Assembly: GCA_038503035.1 (NCBI GenBank)
Contig: JAVSML010020761.1
Coordinates: 62,001 to 126,000 of the forward strand
From: Crocodylus rhombifer
Lineage: Eukaryota > Chordata > Crocodylia > Crocodylidae
Length of the DNA: 64,000 nt
Reading direction: 5' to 3'
Shown: piece by piece, positions 10,225 to 22,649 of the stretch
Layout: every line of letters begins with the position of its first letter
Position numbering within the stretch: the first letter of the stretch is position 1
Notes under the pieces: model-generated
The model's input: the letters and a program-made list of their open reading frames with translations, nothing else
Databases searched by the model: none
What the model was told of the DNA's origin: nothing
Program-made: the position numbers and the translations under genes

Positions 10225-12886
10225 TGGGTACAAACTGTTCAGGAAGGACAGGTAGGGGAGAAGAGAAAGAGGAGCTGTGCTTTATGTAAAAGAGCCATAT
10301 GATTGCTCAGAGCAACAGTATGAAACTGGAGATAGGTCTGTTGAAAGTCTCTAGGTTAAGCTTAGAAGGGAGAGCAACAAGGGTGGGGAGGGGGTCTGCT
10401 ATAGGCCACCAGACATGGAGGAAGTGGTAGACGAGGTTTTCTTCAAACAGCTAGCACAAGTTTCCCGATCACAGGCCCTGGTTCTCAAGGGGGACTTTGA
10501 TCACCCTGACACCTGCTGGGAAGGCAATGCAGCAGTCTGCAGGCAATCCAGGAAGTTTTGGGGCGTGTTGATGACAACTTTCTGGTGCAAGTGATGGAGC
10601 GGCCAACTAGAGGCTGTGCTCTTCTTGACCTGCTGCTCACAGACAGAGAAGAATTGATGGGGGATGTAGTAGATGGCAACTGGGACAGCAGCAACCATGA
10701 GATGATTGAGTTCAGGATCCTGACTGACAAAAGGAAGTAAGGAGAGCACAAGAGTAGGGACCCCGGACTTCAGAAAAGCAGACTTTGACTCCCTCCAGGA
10801 ACTGATGGACAGGATCCCATGGGAAGCCAATATGAGGGGGAAGGGAGTGCAGGAGAGCTGGCTGTATTTTAAAGAAACCTTACTGAAGGCAAAGGAATGA
10901 ACCATCCTGATGTACAGCAAGAAGAGCAAATATGGCAGGCAACCAGCTTGGCTTAGCAGAGAACTCTTTGGCGAGCTAAAACACAAAAAGGAAGCTTACA
11001 AGTGAAAACTTGAAGACGACTAGGGAGGAGTATAAGAATATTGCTCGGACATGCAGGGATGAAATCAGGAAGACCAAAGTGTAATTGGAGTCACGGCTAA
11101 CAAGGGACATTAAGGGTAACAAGAAAGATTTCTACAAGCACACGAGCAACAAGAGGAAGGTCAGGGAAAGGATGGGTCGCTTACTGAATGGGAAAGGCTA
11201 CTTAGTGGCAGATGAGGAAAAGGCTGAAGCACTCAGTGCCTTTATTTACCTCAGGTCTTTACAAGCAACATCAGTCCCCAGATTACTGCACCTGGCAGCA
11301 CAGTTTGGGGAAGAGGTAAGCAGAGAACAGCAGTGAAAGAACAGATCAGGGACTATTTAGAAAAGCTGGATGTATACAAGTCCATAGGGCTGGATGCAAC
11401 ACACCCAAGGGTGCTGAGGGAGTTGGCTGACGTGATTGCAGAGCTGCTGGCCATTGTCTCTGAAAACTTGTCGCGATCAAGGGAGATCCCAGACAATTAG
11501 AAAAGGACAAACATAGTGCCCATCTTTGAGAAAGGGAAGGAGGGTCCAGGGAACTACAGAGCTGTCAGCCTCACCTCAGTCCCTGGAAAAATTATGCACC
11601 AGGTCCTCAAGAAATCCATTTCTAAGCACTTGGAAAAGAAAGTGATCAACCAGGAACAGTCAGCATGGATTCACCAAGGACAAGTCATGCCTGACCAACT
11701 TGATTGCCTTCTATGACGAGATGACTGCCTTTGTAGATGTGGGGAGAACAATGGATGTTGATGTACCTGGACTTTAGCAAGGCTTTTGATGCTGTCTCCC
11801 ATAGTATTCTTGCAAGGAAACTGAGGAAGTACAGGTTGGATTAATGGACTGTAAGGTGGACAGAAAGCAGGCTGGATCGTCAGTCTCAACAGGCAGTGAT
11901 CAATGGCTCATGGTCTAGTTGAAAGCTGGTATCAACTGGAGTGTGCCAGGGTTTGGTCCTGGGGCCTGTCTTGTTCAATATCTTCATTAACGATCTGGAA
12001 GATGTGATGGGAGTGCACCCTCAGCACGTCTGCAGATGACACACCAAGCTTGGGGGAGGGGAGGGCTAAGATTCAGGGAGACCTCAACCATTTGGGGGAT
12101 TGCGCCAGAAGTCTCATGCAATTCAGCACGGACAAATGCAGAGTCCTGCACTTAGGATAAAAGAATCCCATGTACCACTACAGGCTTGGGACCAACCAGC
12201 AAAGCAGTTGCTCTGCAGAAAGTGCCCTGGGGGTTACACTGGACATTAAGCTGAAGATGAGCCAACAATGTGCTCATTGCCAAGGCGGCTAACGGCATCT
12301 TGCGCTGCATTAGCAGGAGCACTGCCAGCAGATCGATGGAACTGATTCTTCCCCTCTATTCTGCACTGATGAGACCACATCTGGAGTCCTGTATCCAGTT
12401 TTGGGCACTACAGAAAGGATGTGGACAAGTCGAAGAGAGTCCAGCAGAGAGCAACAAAAATGATTAGGAGCTGGGGCACATGACTTCTGAGGAGAGGCTG
12501 AGGGAACTGAGTTTATTTAATCTGCAGAAGAGAAGACCGAGAGGGGCATTTAATAGCAGCCTTCAACTCCCTGAAGAAGGGTTCCATAGAGGATGGAGCT
12601 GGACTGTTATCAGTGGTGGCAGATGACAGAACAAGGTGCAATGGTCTCCAGTAGGAGCAAGGGAAGTTTAGCTTGGATATTAGGAAAAAAACACTCATTA
12701 GGAGGCTTTTGAAGCACTGGAACAGGTTACCTAGAGAGGTTGTGGAATCTCCATCCTTCGAGGTTTTTAAGGCCCAGCTCAACAAAGCCCTGGCTGGAAT
12801 GATCTAGTTGGGGGCGGTGCTTTGAGCAGGGGGTTAGACTAGGTTGCCTCCTGAGGTCCCTTCCAACCCTAATTTTCTATAATTGT
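10225..12886 (+). mobile_element. CR1 LINE, degenerate, endonuclease through 3' end
   Basis: A plus-strand non-LTR element with decayed ORF2. Endonuclease traces include GDFDHPDTCW near 10493 and an altered SDH motif (SNHEMIEF) near 10690. The reverse-transcriptase region includes a FEKGKEGPGNYRAVSLTSVP block (11523-11582) and a destroyed FADD box near 12030. The 3' end reads GAGGTCCCTTCCAACCCTAA and then TTTTCTATAA. Frames are broken many times. It sits in GARNL3 intron 4, antisense to the gene, between exons 5 and 4. Confidence 0.85.
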
Positions 12887-13054
12887 ATGTGGTATGTCTT
12901 CAGATTATAAAGACTTTGAGGCATAGGCCTGATATGGTCTGCCAGTCCACCTTCTATACAACACTGTTCGAGTTTCCTTAATACAATTAAAGTTCATACC
13001 ATGCACTTCTAAATAATTACAATTGTTTAAGGCTATTTACAAAAGTTTAATTAC

Positions 13055-13154
13055 CTTTTCCTAGGAAATATTTGAAATACCATCTGGTGTGATACTCTGG
13101 ATTTTCCAAGTGCACATCTGTTCTGCACCATGTACCTGGGGTATAATCTGTATT
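13055..13154 (-). CDS. GARNL3: GARNL3 exon 4: codons 56-89 (part)
   Basis: The exon is 100 nt. The acceptor TTTTTGTTCCAG is just above 13154 and the donor GTAATT starts at 13054. It encodes 33 codons plus one nt, including TDVHLENPEYHTRWYFKYFL, the most conserved N-terminal block of GARNL3, upstream of the catalytic domain. The 1-nt overhang is completed by two nt of the next exon to give valine. An old CR1 copy ends about 170 bp downstream in gene orientation (12886), so the conserved exon edge sits close to insertion-tolerant intron. Confidence 0.95.
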
Positions 13155-14049
13155 CTGGAACAAAAACAAAACTGGAAAATTATTAGCCATTAACATCTCA
13201 ACATCAAAAGGAGGAAAAATAATGCAAGAAAAAACAAACAAAAATTGTTCAAATGCCACAAAGGAGTTTGATCATTTTGCCTATTCTTTATTTGAAAGCA
13301 TGAGGTTGATTTAGGAATCAATTTTTTATTCAACAAAAATAAACATTTCTTATGACTCGTCTAAAACCAAACATTTTCTCCATTCCTTCAGACTTTTCTC
13401 CCTGGCTCTCCCCCTTTGTACAACTGAGGTTTGGATGGCCCCTTAATATTCCACCGACAGTGACAGTAAGTTTGGATGCAGGAGTTATCGCTAACTAGTA
13501 GATTTTGAAAACTCTCTTCTAAAAGTTCTGCCTTGGGATTTTTCTCCCTAACACAATCCTCAATGCTTTCTGTCATGGCAACCCATGCTTCTGGGATGAG
13601 GGAATCCCATTGTAGCCCTGCTGGCAGTAACAAGGGGTGTATGAGTGGAACATAGGCCCCAGGCAGTGATTTAACTGGGGTGCCACAACAGTATAGCCTG
13701 GGATGCAGCCACAGCAGGAACAGCAGCTTGCATGCCATACGACTGATACTTGGTACTCCTTCCCTCCCTGCAGCTCTCATTGACTGGCTGCATAAACCCC
13801 CTAAACTTGACCCTCAGCAGAAGTCCAGCGCAAAGTAGTTATTTTGCTTTAAAAATCATACCCTATCAATTTTAAATTAATTTCCCTATGAATTTCCTGT
13901 TTTAACAAATCCTCGGGGAATAATCACACTACCTCCAGTACAATCTGAAAATAGATGTCATTTTAGCCACCGTCTCTTGTCATGAGGACCTTCGTTCCAT
14001 ATTCTGCTCCATGATTTTAGACAGAACAACCTACTTGCTGTTTTAAGTA

Positions 14050-14621
14050 CAGGCAGCCCTCGGACTTACGACACAATTGGTTCCTGAAAACCGTGTCTTA
14101 AGTCTAAACGTTGCAACTTGGAACCAATTTTCTCATAAGAAACAATGTTATAAATGGGGGATTGCTTCCTGAACCAAGGTCTGATACTCTATTTTCAACA
14201 AAAATACCCCAGAATTTTGTACTCGATCAATTATAGATGAGTAATATAGTTACATGAATGTATTTATGTTGTAAACAGCAATCATATTGATTTGGAATGA
14301 CTCCTTTGAGGTGACTTTGCTGAACTTTTTGAAAGGCTCTTGGTTGGACTTTTTAAAGGGTTCTGGGCTGGAGTCTTCTCAGGAGTCTTGGCTGCAGGTT
14401 TTTCTGGAGTCTTGTCTGCTTTCTTAAAGGAAGTGTCCATGGAAGTTTGGACAGATGTTCTCCAGGGAGATGAGCAACGCAGTGAACTCGTTTGCTGGTG
14501 TGGCGTCACATTGGGTCAGGCATTGTAAAGTCGAAACCGACGTCATAAAGTTGAAACAGGGTGTCAATTTATAAACCTTGCGACGTTGTGACTTGAAACG
14601 TTGTAAGTTGAGGACCGCCTG
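14050..14621. mobile_element. Tigger/pogo-like (Tc1-mariner) nonautonomous transposon
   Basis: Termini CAGGCAGCCCTCGGACTTAC and (reverse complement) CAGGCGGTCCTCAACTTACA are inverted repeats of Tigger type. The element is flanked by TA on both sides (14048-14049 and 14622-14623), the target duplication of this superfamily. Its length is 572 bp. A minus-strand open stretch (14282-14509) encodes a Lys/Pro/Ser-rich peptide with repeated KTPEK-like units. This is probably a relic of a transposase C-terminal tail rather than a host gene. No DDE catalytic core remains. Confidence 0.8.
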
Positions 14622-15843
14622 TATTTTATGAGGCCTTGTGCCCAGCTGTGCCTGGCCTTGTACACAGAAGGGACCTTATTATTCCTTTTTGCACACCTAT
14701 GAATAAATAAGCACCAGGGCAAACCTCATACTTCCCTGGAAACCAAGACCACTTGGGCCAAGGCCTCAAGCAAACTGGTGCAGTAACTGGAATGACATTT
14801 GCAGAGGAAGCGGGCCTGTCTGACCAATGCTTTTAGGAGTGCCTACTACTACCATGGGTCCTTGCCACAGATTAACTGTACACCATAGCAAAACCCTAAA
14901 TGTTTCTTTCATCATTCCAATGCATTTTCAACACACAGTTCTTTTACTATTTCATGGCTGCAATACCATTTTGACACTTTATATAGAAATATTTCATCTT
15001 TTCTCTGATTCTCATGTGCAGCTGTATTATAAGCTATTTATATTTAAGGACCAGCATGGCATGCCAAGACCAAGGTTCTAAGCAAGGAACAGTATCCAAG
15101 TTTATCCCAGATTACCTTTCAGTACAGTAATAACATGGTAGTGATTCAGCTGCTTTCCAGTAAGAAAGCATAAGCACTGCACGTTAACATTCAGTAATAC
15201 TAATACTGGTCACTTTCTTATAAAGAAGCACAAACTACTCTGTGCCAATGAACCTAGAAATGGCCTGAAGTTGCCATGTTGAGAAAGCAACAGAAATGGC
15301 CTGAAGTCGCCTGTTGAGAATGCAAGCAATGTGTGTCACTACTGCATAAGAAAACCTGGCAGCAGAGACACTGTCACACTTTCAGCAGGAATTCTAAAGC
15401 TTGGCAAGTCATGGTTACTAGGTCAGTGGGTAGATAAGTTTTTATCGTGTTGATAATGTAAACTATTATGAGCCAATTTTCCATTTCCGCATCATAACGC
15501 CTGTTGTAATTGTAATCATTTACTCTCAGGTGTACCTGAATGACATGAAGAATGTTGTAATTCTAAAGTTTAAGAGCTTACAACCGACCAGGGCTAGCCA
15601 GAACTGAATTAATATCCAATCCAGCATTCAACTGATGCTTTACAAGGGAAAGTTTCAGAAAGCTAAAAGCAATGGGTTTGGAAAAATCATTTACATTTTT
15701 CTGTTTAAATTTACTGGGAGTTTTTTTAAAACATTTACCTATCAAACATTTTTCCATAATTGAGGACACAAAAGGTCACACTGGTTAAAACACCAGCATG
15801 AGTTGGTGGGAAGTAAAAGCGGCTATAAAAACAAGTCATATAA

Positions 15844-16023
15844 CAGGGTCAGACTCACCTGGCCGTGTGTGCTGGAGGAGTAGCATGTGGGTGGTCTGTA
15901 TGCCAGATCAGGCCCACAGACCACCCCACAATNNNNNNNNNNTCCAGGGGCAGCATCAGAGGCTGGACGATGGAGCTCCACAGGCTGGGATCCAACTCAT
16001 GGGCCATATCTTTGACACCCCTC
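15844..16023. mobile_element. hAT-like fragment interrupted by a 10-N gap
   Basis: The right end GGGCCATATCTTTGACACCC CTCT is a hAT-type terminus (reverse complement begins AGAGGGGTGTCAAA), and the left end CAGGGTCAGACTCACC is its likely partner. Ten unresolved bases lie at 15933-15942. No target duplication was identified. Confidence 0.4.
15933..15942. other. Assembly gap (10 N)
   Basis: Run of ten N bases inside the hAT-like fragment, next to a short inverted GTGGTCTG/CAGACCAC pair that could cause assembly trouble. Confidence 0.99.
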
Positions 16024-16189
16024 TTAGACACTGAAGGACTGAAGGAAGAAAGAGGAAGTAAGTGATCACTGATAATGAATATAAATTAACAGCCAGGAAC
16101 TGGATAAAATAAGGGAAGAAAAACAAGCACACAACGAGAAATCTACAGTCAAAGGGAAATGCAACAAAGAGCTTGCTTGTTTGTTTGTT

Positions 16190-17475
16190 TAAAAGAGGTT
16201 TATTGGCCCATTGCCTGACCAACTTGATTGCCTTCATCATATGATGAGGTGACAGGCTCTGTGGATGTGGGGAGAGCAATGGACTTGATATACCTTGACT
16301 TTAGCAAAAGGAATCCTTTTGCTTCTAGACCAATAAGGCTATAACCTGGATACCTGACTTTAGCAAGGCTTTTGATACAGTCTCCCATAACATTCGCACA
16401 GGCAAGCTGAGGAAGTACGGGTTGAATGAATGGATTATAAAGTAGATAGAAAACTGACTGGATTGTCAGGCTTCAAGGGTAGCAATCAATGGCTCAACGT
16501 CTAGCTGGCAGCCAGTACCAAGTGGAATGCCCCATGGATCAGTTTTGGGGCCTGTTTTTTTTCAATATCTTCATCAAGGTCCTGGAGGATGGGATGGAAT
16601 GCACCTTCATCAAGTTTGTGGATGACACCAAGCTGGGGTGTATAGTAGATACACTGGAGAGTAGAGCTAAAATTCAGAGAGACCTCAACAAATTGGAGGA
16701 CTGGACCAAAAGAAATCTCATGAAGTTCAACAATGACAAGTGCAAAGTCCTGCACTTAGGACAGAGCAATCCAATGCAGTAATACAGGCTGGGGGCTGAC
16801 TGGGTAAGTAGCAGCTCTACAGAAAAGGACCTGGGGGTGACAGTGGACAATAAGCTGAACAGGAGCCAGCAGTGTGCCCTTGTCACCCAGAAAGCTAACA
16901 GCATACTAGGCTGCATTAGTAGGAGCGTTGCCAGCTGATCAAGGGAACTGATTCTTCTTTTATTTAGCACTGGTGACACCACATCTGGAGTCCCATGTCC
17001 AGTTTTTGGGCCCCCTACTACAGAAAGGATGTGGACAAATTGAAGAGTCCAGCAGAGGGCAATAAAAATGGTTAGGAGCTGGGCACATGACTTCCGAGGA
17101 GAGGCTGAGGGAACTGGGTTTACATAGTCTGCAGAAGACAAGACTGAGGGGATTTAATAGCATCCTTCAACTCCCTGCAGGGAGTTGCAAAGAGGATTGA
17201 GTTAAACTGTTGTCAGTGTTGGCAGATGACATAACAAGAAGCAATGGGCTCAAGCTGCAACTAGGGAAATTTAGGTTCGATATTAGGACAAACTTTCTCA
17301 CAAGGAAGCAGGTTACCCAGAGAGGCAGAGGAGTCTCTATCCTTGGAGGTTTTAAAGACAGCTAGACAAAGCCTTGGCTGGGATAAATATAGTCGAGGAC
17401 GGTCCTGCTTTGAGCAGAGGGTTGAACTAGGTTACCTTTTGAGGTCCCTTCCAATCCAAATTTTCTGTTATTCTA
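16190..17475 (+). mobile_element. CR1 LINE, 3' half, degenerate
   Basis: Reverse-transcriptase region with a diverged FVDDTKLG box (16612-16635) in a stretch open from 16489 to 16782. A DFSKAFD-like trace occurs twice (near 16300 and 16360) because of a local duplication. The 3' UTR ends GAGGTCCCTTCCAATCCAAA and then TTTTCTGTTA. It resembles the copy at 10225-12886 and is probably the same old subfamily. Confidence 0.82.
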
Positions 17476-17899
17476 CTAGATGGAAATAGTAACATTTTCA
17501 ATTAAAATACAGAAAAATCAGAATCATTCATTCATATTTTTGTTCCATATTTGGGGAAAATACCCGATTATGTATCCAGGTTATCAAATGATGGTGAAAT
17601 GTTTCATTTCCACAGCAAAGCCAGACACTTTCACATCAGCACATCTACATAATCTGCAGAGGTGACAGAGCCCTTTGGACCATTAATGTTGATATTCAAT
17701 AAGTATGGAAAACTGGGGAAGTTTTAGAAGACCTAGCACACCTACCATTGGTCCAATAGTTAAAAAGTTAAAATAGTTAAAAAAGATAAATCAGACTGCC
17801 TAGGTAGGTGGTCCACAGTGTATTTAATGTCAACCTGATACCAATCCCAGGGAAAAGAATAATGGATTAGGACTCAACAAATTAAAGGAATACTATACA

Positions 17900-18790
17900 A
17901 TGAATGTCAATCAAAATGTGTTGAAGTAAAAAAAATCTTGCTAAAAAAGCTTAGTACTTTTTTCAAGAAATTACCGATTTGTTTGATAAAGTGTTGGTGT
18001 ACCATACCGGATAAGGTATTTTACTTGAAACTGCACAACACTCTGATAAAGAAGCTGAAATAATCTATTACTTGGGAAGTCAGGCACAAGCAAGCAACGT
18101 GTATGATCTAATATAAAGTAATGCGTCCAGGAAGAAAGAATTCTGACCATACTTACAGGATAGAAAAATGTTATCTGGGGAAGCAGCAATTCTAAAATGG
18201 ACATAGGGGTCATAGTGCATAATCATATCAAAATAAGTTTCCGATGCGACTGTGGCCAAGAGGGCTACCTTTGTTTTTGGATGCATAAAAAGGATTATCA
18301 CAGAGAAACGGGCAAGTTATATTAACAGTGTATTTGGCAAAAGTGTGGCCATTACTAGGATGCTGTGTTCAGCCCTGCTGTCTACAGCTGAAGAAGAATT
18401 TTGGACAAGATGTAGGAAATAGTCACAAGAATGATTAAAGGATTTTAAAATATGTCATACTATGATTACAGATAATTTGATCACAGTCTATAAGTACCTA
18501 TCCAGAGAACAGAAATTTGACAGAAGGCTTTTCAATCCAGGAAACAAAGCAGCTAGAAGGATCAGCTAGATACAAACCAGGCTATAGCCACTGGAACAGT
18601 TTATCATGGGTTGTAATACATTTGCCATCACAAGGAAATTTTAAATTAAGGTTTAATGTTTTTGTCAAAGATGCACTCTAGGCCAATAAAGAATTAATTT
18701 GGAGTTCTCTTGACTGTGCTATATGGGAGTCAGACTACATGGTCATAATGGTCCCTTTCTACTTCAAAAACAATATAGATATGACATGTA
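17900..18790 (+). mobile_element. Ancient CR1/L3-like LINE 3' end
   Basis: Diverged sequence with ordered landmarks of the CR1/L3 3' end: AGAATGATTAAAGGATTTTA, GATCACAGTCTATAAGTACC, CACTGGAACAGTTTATCATG and finally GACTACATGGTCATAATGGT before CCCTTTCTAC. No open frame remains. It is far older than the other CR1 copies here. Confidence 0.65.
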
Positions 18791-19326
18791 TTCTGCCCTA
18801 CGGAGTAAATAAACCAGAATAACCACCAGGAAGGCTACTATGGTTAATTGAGAGAGTCTTAAATATTTTCCTCACTTCATTTTTTTAAGCTAACTGGATC
18901 AGTCTGAAGACCATTTGGTTTACTATGAGTGAAATGATGCAAAATACAGAATCAGTAAGATATTTTAGACATCCCCTAAAGTCGGACTAAGCTACCTTTC
19001 TGTAAGATGTGACATTTGCAGGACGCACTATTATTAATGTGATTTAAAGATTGCATTAGTAGTCTTTTGAATGACTTGCATAGATCATCAGGACTTTATT
19101 ACTTGTGCAACTGCTCAAAACCCGTTTCTTGCCTGCAGACACTAACAACAAGCCTAATTTCTTCAAAGTCAAATGTATACAGCCTCAATTCCTGTCTCAT
19201 ATGCTTTGAGTATATAGAAGACTTAAAGCCTACTTGTTAATAACATTATAAATCATACAGAGATTGTGACTTTACTACACTTTTTGAATAACTTTTTTTT
19301 TTCATCTCTGTGGATTGTTTGATACA

Positions 19327-19446
19327 GAGAGGCAAGGATTTTTGACGATATCTTTTATTGGACCAATTGTATAGTTACAAGAGATGCTAGACAAAACTGC
19401 ACAGCTGTCCCAATAAAATATATCACCACGAAAACCTTGCCTCTCA
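19327..19446. repeat. Snap-back (inverted-arm) repeat, decayed
   Basis: The left arm GAGGCAAGGATTTTTGACG plus ATATCTTTTATTGGACCA is mirrored by a right arm reading CAATAAAATATATCACCACG plus AAAACCTTGCCTCTC. Arms differ by several substitutions. It is the same family as 33733-33985 and related to the copy at 48797-49146. Confidence 0.65.
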
Positions 19447-20247
19447 TTTTCTGGATGATCACAGCTATATTACTCCATACCTGTTTGATGCAACACATGC
19501 AATTGTATTATAGTGCATTCCCATTCTGTTTTATGTTTCAAAAGAAAGATCCATTATCACACAATGTTGTCAGAGAACTCAACAGAAAACTTGCAGTATT
19601 ATGAAGCCCCTTTTTCAGGCAGTGCAAGTACATTGCTAAGGACAGGTAATAAGCACTGTTTCTAAATATTTGGGCAGTATTTTTTTTTGCTGGATGGGAA
19701 GGGAACTTGTGTAAGTAATAGATCCAATACTTATATAGAAGTGCCCGTATAAAAATGCCCAATAATTTTTCCTTGAAAGTTAAGCAGTTACAAACTTACC
19801 ACCACATTTCCTTATTTTTATAATTACTTTCATATGTGTGATGCTTGAACAATGTTCTCCAGATATTTCCACTTCCATTACTTGGTAAAATTAAATGTTC
19901 AAACTAATTAAAGAAAAGTTGCTGAAGTCTGTCTTTTGCCAACCAGTAACAGGCATAAAAAGTTATATCCTGACAAAGGCCTTAATTTTCTAACATCTTG
20001 TCACCTAAGTGAAGTCCACAGCTTCAAAATTTAGCCATTTATCTTGTCAAAAACATGTTCCACATGCAACAATACTGAACTAACTCAGTTGCTCAAATCA
20101 ATCAGTCCTTTATTCTGATTCTGGCAGAAGTCAATACCAAATGCTTCAATATACCCCTAACCCACAGCACTACTCTGTTCTGCTAATTTTGTAATGATTG
20201 TTGGGGGCTCCTTTCCAGCTGCAAGGTCACCACATTGTGTTCTAAAG

Positions 20248-20524
20248 CAGGGGTCAGCAAGGTAGGGCCTGCACACCACATCTGGCCCACAAACCCTTTG
20301 ATTCTGACTCTCAGACGTGAGGCTTTAGCAGAGTTTGGCAGTGGGGGACTTCGGCAGCAGTTTTTCTTCCAATGCCACTGTGGAGAGAAGTCACAGCTCT
20401 GGGAGTTCTCATCACACCACCACGGAGAGAGGCAGTGGTGGTGGCGGCCAAGTGCTAGGGCTGACCCTCCTCCAATTCAAGGTGGGTCATTGCAACCTGC
20501 AATCTGAAAAGGTTGCCAACTGCC
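20248..20524. mobile_element. hAT-like nonautonomous transposon
   Basis: The left terminus CAGGGGTCAGCAAGGT pairs with a right end containing GGTTGCCAACTG. GC-rich, no transposase. The target duplication is uncertain. It lies about 200 bp from GARNL3 exon 3. Confidence 0.45.
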
Positions 20525-20726
20525 ATTTTTAAGTGCTGATTTGCTCTGACCAATACATGTGCACATGAATACTTCTGAGGAAAATACCCTGAAAAAGTCC
20601 ATCCAGAGCAGCCAGAAAAACTTCCGACTATTAAACATACAGCACTTAGCCGATTTACTGAGAGCATTGTTAATATTTGTATCTGTAAAAGGAAAAGACA
20701 ATAAACAAACAGAGATCTTCTCTTAC

Positions 20727-20801
20727 CTCGTCAGAAGAGCCATTTTCTACCCGGAATCGTCCAGCTCTTTGAATGGCTCCATCAGCATCACTAGATATAA
20801 G
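20727..20801 (-). CDS. GARNL3: GARNL3 exon 3: codons 31-55
   Basis: The exon is 75 nt, phase 0 at both ends, with acceptor TTTTTACAG just above 20801 and donor GTAAGA at 20726-20721. It encodes 25 residues containing SSDADGAIQRAGRFRVENG, a near-exact match to vertebrate GARNL3 before the Rap-GAP domain. It lies some 21 kb downstream of exon 2 and 7.6 kb upstream of exon 4. Because it is phase 0-0, skipping it would keep the frame. A hAT-like remnant ends about 200 bp from its 3' side. Confidence 0.92.
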
Positions 20802-21467
20802 CTGTAAAAAAGATCTTAAATTACTTGTTCTAGTTTCAAAAGCCCCTGCCTAATCAGAAATTAAAACATGACCAGCCAAGTCTGGCTTTCCCCATTACAG
20901 CCAATGGTATGTAACTTCAGTAGAAATCAGGTCAGTTTAGAGCAGCTTCTAACAGGGATTGGGGAAAACCAAACTCCCTCTGAAACACGTTCACTGCAGC
21001 TCTAAGATCGCTTACAGGAAAAAGAATTCTTTTTCTTGCCTTATGGAGCTACTGCCCACTAGTAAGAAGCTTTATCTCAAGTACTGACTGGGCTGACATG
21101 TGAGCTGCTTATAAAGAGGCCTGAACCATCAGAAATGTTGTTCTGCTAAATGGGTATCAAACAAAAGATACAGTTTTATCCAGCACTAGAAGGGTAAATG
21201 GCCTGGATTATGGCAACACGCAAACTACAGCAGGAAGAAAAGGACAAGGCATTTACAGTAGGCCCAGCTCAACTTTGATTCAAAATAAAGTAACCACAAT
21301 ATGTGATAACATTTAAATCCACATAAGCAATGGGCTTCCCGCCCCGTGAGCAGGACCCCAAGTAGGTATGCTCTGAGAGGAAAGGCAGGGAAGGAGAGTT
21401 AAGTGCTCTTCTTGTGGACAAGGTCCCCTGCTGCCAGGTCTACGGAAAGCGTGTTGGATTTTTAAAC

Positions 21468-21734
21468 CAGGACTATCCAACTTCTAAAGGACCAAAGGCC
21501 ACATGCCCCACATGCTGCAACAATGGGCCCCTTGCTGCACTGTGTGCAGACACACCCGACCCTTAACTCCCTCACTGCTGGCTCCCCTGCAGCCTGGACA
21601 GTGCTGCTCGGGCACAAAGCGAAAGCCAGAGGAGGCAGGCTGCTGCTGTAGCCAAAGCAATGGGAGCAGCAACGGCCAAGTGGAAGCTGGGGCTGCATGT
21701 TAAACCCCCAAGGGCTGTCAGTCAGACAGTCCTG
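21468..21734. mobile_element. hAT-like nonautonomous transposon
   Basis: The left end CAGGACTATCCAACTT and right end GTCAGACAGTCCTG form imperfect inverted repeats of the same type as at 5313-5711. The interior is CTG-rich and noncoding; the target duplication is not recognisable. Confidence 0.5.
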
Positions 21735-22412
21735 TTCTTAGCAGTGCAGTATGCCCTCATTCCTTTGCATAGCCATGATACTACAGACTGGTGGGGCCAC
21801 CAGCCAGCACAGCTTTTTTCCCTCATCAGGCCCCACTGGACTCAGCAGCAGGCTTTTAAAACGTAAGGATTACCTGTACCTGGACCAGTTTATTTTCTCT
21901 GGCAGTGCTAAATACCCCTTAAAATCTGAACAGAAAATCCATTTTGTCAGACCGTGAATATAGCCTACAAATTTCCAAGCACAACCCGTAAACACAGACA
22001 GCCCCAGTTCCAGCAGCTTCTGCCTCTCCCAAGGCCATTCCTCAGTCCATGTTGTCAAAAAGCCACATCAGCACTTCCTGATGGAGTCCTTCCTTGTTCC
22101 TATCAGCAGCAACTCCCCAGGCTTCCCACCTGGGAAACATCTGTTCTGCCAGGCACTAGTCATGGTCAAGCCCCTCAATACTCTCCTTGGTCCAATAGTT
22201 TCTGCTATCTAGCGGAATAAGTTTTAGTTCAAAGTGCCCTTTAAGTTAGCAGGTAGGCCCCTTTATGACTACTGTCTCTCAAATCCTTTCCAGCTCCCTA
22301 GTCTAGGGGCATTTTTACAATTGTTCTGGGAAGGGCCGGGGTGGGTGGGGGGTGGAAAAGAGCACTTTAGTTAGTGAGTCATGCTAATTAAATGTGCCCG
22401 AGCGTCACGCAT

Positions 22413-22525
22413 ATCAGCATCCCCCCACGCTGAAAAATGGTGGCAGGGCACTTTGAACTAAAACCCATTGAACAAGCTTTAGTTCAATGCTCCCCACTGC
22501 CATTTTTCAGCACAAGGATGCTGAT
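22413..22525. repeat. Imperfect inverted repeat (about 50-bp arms)
   Basis: The segment 22413-22464 is mirrored by 22476-22525 with a short spacer. Shared blocks are GATGCTGAT, CCATTTTTCAG and TTTAGTTCAA. A third copy of the TTTTAGTTCAAAGTGCCCT block lies at about 22225-22243. Probably the core of a nonautonomous DNA element whose outer ends I could not fix. Confidence 0.5.
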
Positions 22526-22649
22526 ACACAAGATGCCAGAGTCTGCTGAAGCGTGTTTATTTCTGTGAATGAACTGAGTCTGCTCCGATGCACTGGATTT
22601 CCAGCACATCAGAGCCAGCTCCCTGCACGTGTATAGGAACTCCTTAACG

